Shown: positions 29,718-33,971 of the stretch, piece by piece
Layout of the letters: each line of letters starts with the position of its first letter
How positions within the stretch are numbered: the stretch's first letter is position 1
From: a virus
Virus record (IMG/VR): IMGVR_UViG_3300037264_009318
Span: 1 to 33,971 of that record
Direction: 5' to 3' (one strand)
DNA length: 33,971 nt
Notes under the pieces: model-generated
The model's input: the letters and a program-made list of their open reading frames with translations, nothing else
What the model was told of the DNA's origin: nothing
The model's database searches: none
Translations under genes and position numbers: made by a program

Positions 29718-30781
29718 ACGCCGGGCTCAACGGCGCGGGCGAGTCGGACGTCACGCTGACCGACACCACCACGGCCGTCTCGGTGCTTTCGCCGAGCGGA
29801 CTGAAGGATCTCGCGCGCCTCGAGGGAGGCCAGTTCTCGAGCTCGCGGAAGTGGACAAAGGATCAGCAGGACAACCTGCGTGTCATCGAGGCGAACCTCG
29901 CTCTCTTCGGATCGCCCGTGCAATCCGTCAGCGTCCAGGCCCCGATCACGGACACGGGCACTCCCGCCGACCCCATCATCGGGATCGCGCCAGCGTCCGC
30001 GCTGGCCGCAGGATCGATGTCGTCGTCCCATTTCTCCGACCTGACCGACGCGACGCCGTCCGCGACCGGCAGCAAGCTCGCGAAGCGCCACGCCGACGGG
30101 CATGCGGACTTCGGCGGGGTTTGCGGCATGGTCGACGTGACGTGCTCGGGCACCGCGACGGCGGCAGCCGTGGTGTGCCCGTACCTCGCGCAGAACGGCA
30201 ACGGCGCGGTGCCCGCGTCGGGCCTCGTGCGCGTCGGCAAGACCGCGGCGACAACGATCGTCGCCGGCCGCGACGCCGCGGACGTGACCCACAACCTGCT
30301 CGTGTTCGATCCTGCATCGGGCACGTTCCGCGTCGGCGACGGGACGAACACGACGCTCCTCGATCTGAGCAGCTCGGCGTCGGCGACGCTCGCTGGGACG
30401 ACCGTGCAGCTCTTGATCGCGGGTGTCGCGCACGTCGACGTGACGTCGACAGGGGTGTCGCTGCGGTCACCCGATGGAGCAAAGAAGCTCGAGATCAGCA
30501 ACACCGGCATCGGCTATTGGGCCGCTGCGCCCGTCGCGCGCGTGACGTACACGCAGAATTACTCGACCGCGAGCGCGACCCTCGCCGCGTACACGTCCGA
30601 CCCCGAATCGGGCGCGTACCCAGGAATTGACAACCTCCAGGTGGGCGACGTCTATGCGCGAGTAAGTGACATGAATCTGTTCCGTGTCGCGTACGAAAAC
30701 CTGCGCGCGTCGCACGAGAGCCTGATGGCTTTCGTCAACGCACACATCGACGCGCATCAGGCCGACGGATCCGCACTGTAG
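29423..30781 (+). CDS. tail fibre protein
   Basis: 452 residues. The N-terminus (LLVSKNAGALTSGGIVAANG, then TLQLSGESTAFWQQQRYEIY and PAGWSTD) is a pattern I recognise from phage fibre/receptor-binding protein openings, which attach to the baseplate. A helical region (KDLARLEGGQFSSSRKW) leads to a long Ser/Thr/Ala/Gly-rich beta shaft (about residues 160-390). The C-terminus ends in a coiled coil (RVAYENLRASHESLMAFVNA), a common trimerisation end. It lies downstream of the antisense cassette and terminator, so it may have its own promoter, though none is identifiable. Confidence 0.82.
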   Translation: MPQPPYAKLLVSKNAGALTSGGIVAANGDTLQLSGESTAFWQQQRYEIYAFPDGFAVPAGWSTDVVSGAYYYAASPTPPAFAVPALPLWGKFLLSLVVNAGLNGAGESDVTLTDTTTAVSVLSPSGLKDLARLEGGQFSSSRKWTKDQQDNLRVIEANLALFGSPVQSVSVQAPITDTGTPADPIIGIAPASALAAGSMSSSHFSDLTDATPSATGSKLAKRHADGHADFGGVCGMVDVTCSGTATAAAVVCPYLAQNGNGAVPASGLVRVGKTAATTIVAGRDAADVTHNLLVFDPASGTFRVGDGTNTTLLDLSSSASATLAGTTVQLLIAGVAHVDVTSTGVSLRSPDGAKKLEISNTGIGYWAAAPVARVTYTQNYSTASATLAAYTSDPESGAYPGIDNLQVGDVYARVSDMNLFRVAYENLRASHESLMAFVNAHIDAHQADGSAL

Positions 30782-30820
30782 CTGGTGCAGTGAGGATCTG
30801 GAGTGCCTGGTTGCCAGTCG

Positions 30821-30886
30821 GCGCTCTCCCCGCTGCCCTCTTGCCCCCGCTTTCTGCCTTCCGCTCTCCGTCTCTCCTCCTCCACC
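30821..30886 (+). repeat. polypyrimidine tract in spacer
   Basis: The 126-bp spacer between the fibre and the next gene contains a ~66-base run made almost wholly of C and T on the + strand (blocks such as CTCTCC, CCGCTT, TCCTCC). The complementary strand is polypurine. It is not an exact tandem repeat. No other element was recognised in this spacer apart from the AGAGGA Shine-Dalgarno near 30893. Confidence 0.6.
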
Positions 30887-30907
30887 TGAACCCGAGAGGA
30901 TCTCGCC

Positions 30908-31384
30908 ATGCCCACTGTTCGCGACTACATCGGCAAAGTCTCGTTGGTCGCTGCAAAGCACGCCATCTATTGCACCTGGCAGGTGACGGTGGGCACCTCG
31001 ACCACGCCGCTGGTCCCCGCGTGGGCGCCTGGGGTCAACAAGGTGATCGGACAGGTCGTCACCAACGATACTCCGCTCAGGATGTATCGCTGCATCGACC
31101 CTGGCACGACGGATGTCTCTGGAGGGCCGACAGGCACAGCTACGGACATCACCGACGCCGGCGCTCACTGGGCCTACGTCGAGGAGTTCCAAGGTGGCTT
31201 CGAGATCACCAACATGGACGCGGTCAACGCGATTTACGTGTCGCCTTCGAGCGGCGGTACGATCGGCACGGGTGACGGTGTGCCGCGCGAGCAGAGCAAG
31301 GAATTCCCCTTCACCGATCCCTCTCAGTTCCACCTCATCGGCGCGGCCGCCAACCTGCAGGTCACGGTTCGGGCGCGTCTGTGA
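30908..31384 (+). CDS. small beta-rich tail protein
   Basis: 158 residues, with AGAGGA ahead of the ATG. Beta-rich throughout: VSLVAAKHAIYCTWQVTVG, AWAPGVNKVIGQVV, LRMYRCIDPG and THWAYVEE-like segments (WAYVEEFQGGFEITNM). The aromatic/Gly pattern W-A-P-G-V-x-x-x-x-G-x-V-V resembles small phage tail or carbohydrate-binding beta modules, but no family is certain. It overlaps the SGNH hydrolase start by four bases (GTGA), so the two may act as a unit on the host surface. Confidence 0.6.
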   Translation: MPTVRDYIGKVSLVAAKHAIYCTWQVTVGTSTTPLVPAWAPGVNKVIGQVVTNDTPLRMYRCIDPGTTDVSGGPTGTATDITDAGAHWAYVEEFQGGFEITNMDAVNAIYVSPSSGGTIGTGDGVPREQSKEFPFTDPSQFHLIGAAANLQVTVRARL

Positions 31385-32691
31385 GCCGCGGACCTCGCTG
31401 GACGCCACGGCGGCTCGGCGCCGGCGGCACCTCCTACTGGCTGCGCCCCTCGCGCGTCGTCGGTGGGTTGCTCGTGCCCGATCCATCCCTCACGCTCGTG
31501 AGCGGGAATATCTCGGCCGCCGCCGTCGGCGGCAAAACGCTCGTCCAGGCGACGGCGAGCAAGAGGCCAGTGACCTCGGCGGTCGACCTGCTCGACGGCC
31601 GTGGCGGCTACCAGACCACGACGGCTGCCCTGACCGAGCTCATGAGCTCAGATGGAGGTGTCACCGGGGGCGCGGATCATGCCGCCTGGTGGATTGGGCG
31701 GCACGGCACGACGGACAACTACCGCGGCCTCGTGACATTCGGACCCGCGGGCACTGCGAGCACGGTCGGAGCGCAGGGTACGAATCACTGGGGCGGTGGT
31801 CCCGGGTTCGTGCAGCCGAGCGCCGCCGGCGACGAGGGCGAGCACCTGTTCTTCGTTGAGTACGCTGGCGGAAAGAAGAGGCTGTTCGTCGATGACGATC
31901 GGACTGGGACCTACGAAGCAACGAGCACCTACGCGGTAGGAGACGCGCGCTTCGGGATCGGTCCAGCGTTCTCCGGGGCGGTGGCCAGCGGCACGATCCG
32001 CGAAGCGGGCTGGATGCTCTACGCGCCGTCCGCGAGCGAGAGGCGCGCGCTCGCGCACTACGCGGCCACGGAGTATCCGTCTGCGATCGCCAACGACAAC
32101 GCGCTGCTTGCTATCGGCGATAGCCAGTCAAAGGGCTTTGGGACGACCGCATCTCCGGCAAACTGGCCCTCACGGCTGGCGGCGCTCGGGCTGCTCACGT
32201 TCCCGTTCACCATCCTGATGGAGGCCACCGTGGCCCACACCACGACGCTCGTGCTCGCCGACTTCGGCCCGTTCGTGGTGCGGTTCAGTCGGTGCCGAAA
32301 GCGCTGCATCGCCACCGTTTGGGCCGGGACGAACGATCTGTTCTTCGGCGCCACCGCGGCCTCGACGTGGACCAACCTGATGGCGATCTGCGCCGCGCTG
32401 CGAGCGGCCGGCTGGTACGTGATCCTCTTCACGGTGTTGCCTCGTACGGAGCCTGGTACCGCCCCGACCTACGAGTCGGAGCGCGGGTTGCTCAATCCAC
32501 TGATCCTCGGCGCGGTCGCTGCGGGGGTCGCGGACGACGTTTATCACGTCGCGGCCAAGTTCCCGGACTCGACGAACGGCGCGTACTACCAGCTCGCCGG
32601 CCCCGCCGGCGTGCACCTCAACCAGACGGCGAACGACATGATCGCCGTCGACATCGCCGCAAAGGCGAACGCCGTCGCGATGGCCGCGTGA
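31381..32691 (+). CDS. SGNH/GDSL-type hydrolase tail protein (depolymerase-like)
   Basis: 436 residues from a GTG coupled to the previous stop. The first ~230 residues are beta-rich and read like a concanavalin/LamG-type binding domain (e.g. WWIGRHGTTDNYRGLVTFG). The C-terminal 200 residues are an SGNH hydrolase: block I I-G-D-S with Ser248, an intermediate segment, block III A-G-T-N-D (Gly316, Asn318, Asp319), and block V G-V-H-L-N with His412. The residue three before that His, normally the catalytic Asp of D-x-x-H, is Ala409. Such tail enzymes remove acyl groups from surface glycans or cut capsule. Catalysis by a Ser-His pair is possible but must be shown. Confidence 0.82.
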   Translation: MSRGPRWTPRRLGAGGTSYWLRPSRVVGGLLVPDPSLTLVSGNISAAAVGGKTLVQATASKRPVTSAVDLLDGRGGYQTTTAALTELMSSDGGVTGGADHAAWWIGRHGTTDNYRGLVTFGPAGTASTVGAQGTNHWGGGPGFVQPSAAGDEGEHLFFVEYAGGKKRLFVDDDRTGTYEATSTYAVGDARFGIGPAFSGAVASGTIREAGWMLYAPSASERRALAHYAATEYPSAIANDNALLAIGDSQSKGFGTTASPANWPSRLAALGLLTFPFTILMEATVAHTTTLVLADFGPFVVRFSRCRKRCIATVWAGTNDLFFGATAASTWTNLMAICAALRAAGWYVILFTVLPRTEPGTAPTYESERGLLNPLILGAVAAGVADDVYHVAAKFPDSTNGAYYQLAGPAGVHLNQTANDMIAVDIAAKANAVAMAA

Positions 32692-32693
32692 AT

Positions 32694-32732
32694 GCGCGGA
32701 TCCGATGCGTGGATCCGATGCGCGGATCCGCG
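32694..32732. repeat. 13-bp tandem repeat with GGATCC core in spacer
   Basis: Three head-to-tail units, GCGCGGATCCGAT (32694-32706), GCGTGGATCCGAT (32707-32719) and GCGCGGATCCGCG (32720-32732), each centred on GGATCC. They follow the SGNH gene stop and precede the GAGGTGA Shine-Dalgarno of the next gene. The 10-mer CGGATCCGAT matches that of the palindrome at 8356-8371. Confidence 0.8.
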
Positions 32733-32748
32733 ACCTCCGAGGTGATCA

Positions 32749-33159
32749 ATGGGCACTGTCACAACGACGTCGACCGCCACGTACCAAACGCCCGGACAGC
32801 CTGAGCCGACCCCGCGAACGTTTACGAAGGACACCGAATACACGGGCTTCTCGCTCGACGGGATTCCCGTCGCGCCCGGGGCCGCGGCGGGAACTTCGTA
32901 CAACGTGGTGCCGACCGGCGTTGGCGGCACGTGGCACGTGACGAAGCTCCGTATCGTCAACACGCTGCCCGGTAAGGTCGCTGTTCACACCAACGGAGCG
33001 ATCGCGGGCGCCTTCACGATTGGTCCGGACGACACGTACGAGGTGTCGTGTAGCGTTGCTTCCGTGAACCCGCTGCTCCAGGTGACCATCACGCTCGCCG
33101 AGGACCACGACGACACGGATGGAAGCATCTACTGCGAGGTGTTCGGCGTGCTGGTCTGA
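32749..33159 (+). CDS. small beta-rich virion protein
   Basis: 136 residues with a strong GAGGTGA Shine-Dalgarno. The first 30 residues are Thr/Pro-rich; the rest is beta-rich (YNVVPTGVGGTWHVTKLRIV, VAVHTNGAIAGAFTIGPDD, SVNPLLQVTITLAED) and ends GSIYCEVFGVLV. It reads as a small structural or adhesion protein. No family is recognised. It is the last clearly structural gene before the putative lysis genes. Confidence 0.6.
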   Translation: MGTVTTTSTATYQTPGQPEPTPRTFTKDTEYTGFSLDGIPVAPGAAAGTSYNVVPTGVGGTWHVTKLRIVNTLPGKVAVHTNGAIAGAFTIGPDDTYEVSCSVASVNPLLQVTITLAEDHDDTDGSIYCEVFGVLV

Positions 33160-33269
33160 CGGCGGACGAAAAGAAGCGGACCCCGGGGCGGCGGCAACCG
33201 ACCCGGAATCGCGCGGGCATTTTCTCGTTATCGAATCGCTGCAATCGCAAACATCTTACGGAGGGCACT

Positions 33270-33323
33270 ATGACCTGTCGATCGACACGGAGCCTGCTCA
33301 CGCACATCCAGAGGTGCCCATGA
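33270..33323 (+). CDS. tiny 17-codon ORF coupled to membrane-protein gene
   Basis: An ATG at 33270 is preceded by GGAGGG (33260-33265). The 17-residue frame ends at 33323, overlapping the ATG at 33320 of the membrane protein (ATGA). Two other tiny ORFs in this window show a similar arrangement. It may be a leader controlling expression of the membrane protein. No peptide function is claimed. Confidence 0.35.
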   Translation: MTCRSTRSLLTHIQRCP

Positions 33324-33769
33324 GCGCCGAGGTGACGGCGGTCCTGCAATACGGCGCTCTGGGCCTGCTTCTGCTGCTCTTCGTGGGGGCAGCCCTGGGC
33401 TTCCGGATGGTCTTCCCCGCGTCCCGCGACTTCCTCACGGGGCTCGTCGTGGAGCTCCGTGAGCTGCGCACCGGCCAGATCGAGATGCGGACCAGCCTCG
33501 GGGCGAAGATCGATGCCGTTTCGGCGAAGGTCGACGGGCAAGCGGCTCTCTCCCTGGAGCAGGTGCGGAGACACGTCGACGACGCTGCAGAGCGTGTAGC
33601 GGACGTCGTGAGGGATCGCGCCTCCCACGTTGTGGATGAGGCCCGCGAGGCGGTGCGCATGCCGACGGGGGAGCACGCGGCGTTGCCGATGGAGCGCGAT
33701 CTCGTGCGGGAGCCGGTGCGAACGGGGAGGGTGGCGCGCTTGCCGCTGCCGGGCGCCCCGGGTCGATGA
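33320..33769 (+). CDS. single-TM coiled-coil membrane protein (lysis candidate)
   Basis: 149 residues from the ATG at 33320, with AGAGGTG before it; the longer upstream frame is not used. One strong N-terminal membrane segment (about residues 9-30, GALGLLLLLFVGAALGF) is followed by a charged helical coiled coil (about 40-115, containing SLEQVRRHVDDAAERVADVV) and a basic tail. A single N-terminal TM plus coiled coil at the end of the structural genes fits a holin-accessory or inner-membrane spanin-type lysis protein, but no endolysin is in view, so the assignment stays tentative. Confidence 0.6.
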   Translation: MSAEVTAVLQYGALGLLLLLFVGAALGFRMVFPASRDFLTGLVVELRELRTGQIEMRTSLGAKIDAVSAKVDGQAALSLEQVRRHVDDAAERVADVVRDRASHVVDEAREAVRMPTGEHAALPMERDLVREPVRTGRVARLPLPGAPGR

Positions 33770-33784
33770 GCCAGGAGGTACGAA

Positions 33785-33971
33785 ATGAAGCTCACGTATC
33801 GTTCCGCGCTGTCCGTTCTCCGGTTCGCCTCCGACATCGCCGACAAGCTGCCTGAGCGCGCCGATGGGATGTTCGCCGTGATCGTGAAGGCCCTTGCGAT
33901 CGCCGACAGCGCCGAGAAGCAATGGGGCCGCAAAAGCACGACGAGCTTGCTCGAACAGTACGACGTGAAGG
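33785..33971 (+). CDS. unknown protein, truncated by window edge
   Basis: An ATG at 33785, preceded by AGGAGG (33773-33778), opens a frame that runs off the window after 62 codons. The visible part is helical (YRSALSVLRFASDIADKL, then MFAVIVKALAIADSAEK). No motif is recognised. Confidence 0.6.
   Translation, partial: MKLTYRSALSVLRFASDIADKLPERADGMFAVIVKALAIADSAEKQWGRKSTTSLLEQYDVK

Overview
The window is a contiguous late (structural) region of a tailed bacteriophage or prophage with a contractile, Mu-like tail (myovirus morphology), carried in very GC-rich DNA (clearly GC-rich by eye, third codon positions almost all G/C). Codon use, the Gly/Asn-rich linker of a lipoprotein and the protein styles suggest a host in the Myxococcota (Polyangiales/Sorangium-type); this is an inference from composition only. 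Nearly all genes run on the + strand, tightly packed with ATGA, TGATG or GTGA start/stop overlaps, as expected of one late operon.

Layout. 1-180 is non-coding with two inverted repeats. 181-1080 is a small divergent pair: a minus-strand hypothetical gene and an XRE-like helix-turn-helix protein with a palindrome at its start. 1202-3466 holds a hypothetical protein, a winged-helix-like protein and a candidate small terminase. 3403-5250 is the large terminase, interrupted in its nuclease active site by a mini-intein. 5291-6534 holds small or unknown genes plus a conserved phage protein of unknown function. 6545-8344 is the portal. 8412-11595 carries a hypothetical protein, a small virion protein, the scaffold and the major capsid protein; the spacers here hold strong hairpins and tandem repeats. 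11732-12516 is a tandem pair of paralogous beta-rich virion proteins. 12527-15635 covers the head-tail connector, neck and tail-completion genes.

15632-26931 is the tail: sheath, tube, two assembly-chaperone-like proteins, tape measure, and baseplate genes in the same order as phage Mu N, P, 45, 46, 47, 48. 26935-33159 encodes adhesion proteins: a beta-solenoid fibre, a second fibre, small beta proteins and an SGNH/GDSL hydrolase. Between the two fibres sits a reversed cassette of two minus-strand genes (a lipoprotein and an unknown protein), then a short + strand ORF and a rho-independent-type terminator. 33320 to the edge starts a likely lysis or membrane module with a one-TM coiled-coil protein and a truncated gene.

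How it works together: the terminase pumps DNA through the portal into a scaffolded capsid. Connector and neck proteins close the head, and the sheath/tube tail is built to the length set by the tape measure. The Mu-type baseplate, fibres and SGNH hydrolase recognise and probably trim surface glycans. Terminase, portal, scaffold and capsid together show a DNA-packaging phage rather than a tailocin. No integrase, replication gene, tRNA or CRISPR array was seen. The most notable points are the TerL mini-intein, hairpin-rich spacers bracketing the scaffold/capsid genes, a shared GGATCC-palindrome repeat in two distant spacers, the antisense lipoprotein cassette between fibre genes, and an SGNH hydrolase lacking the usual catalytic Asp.
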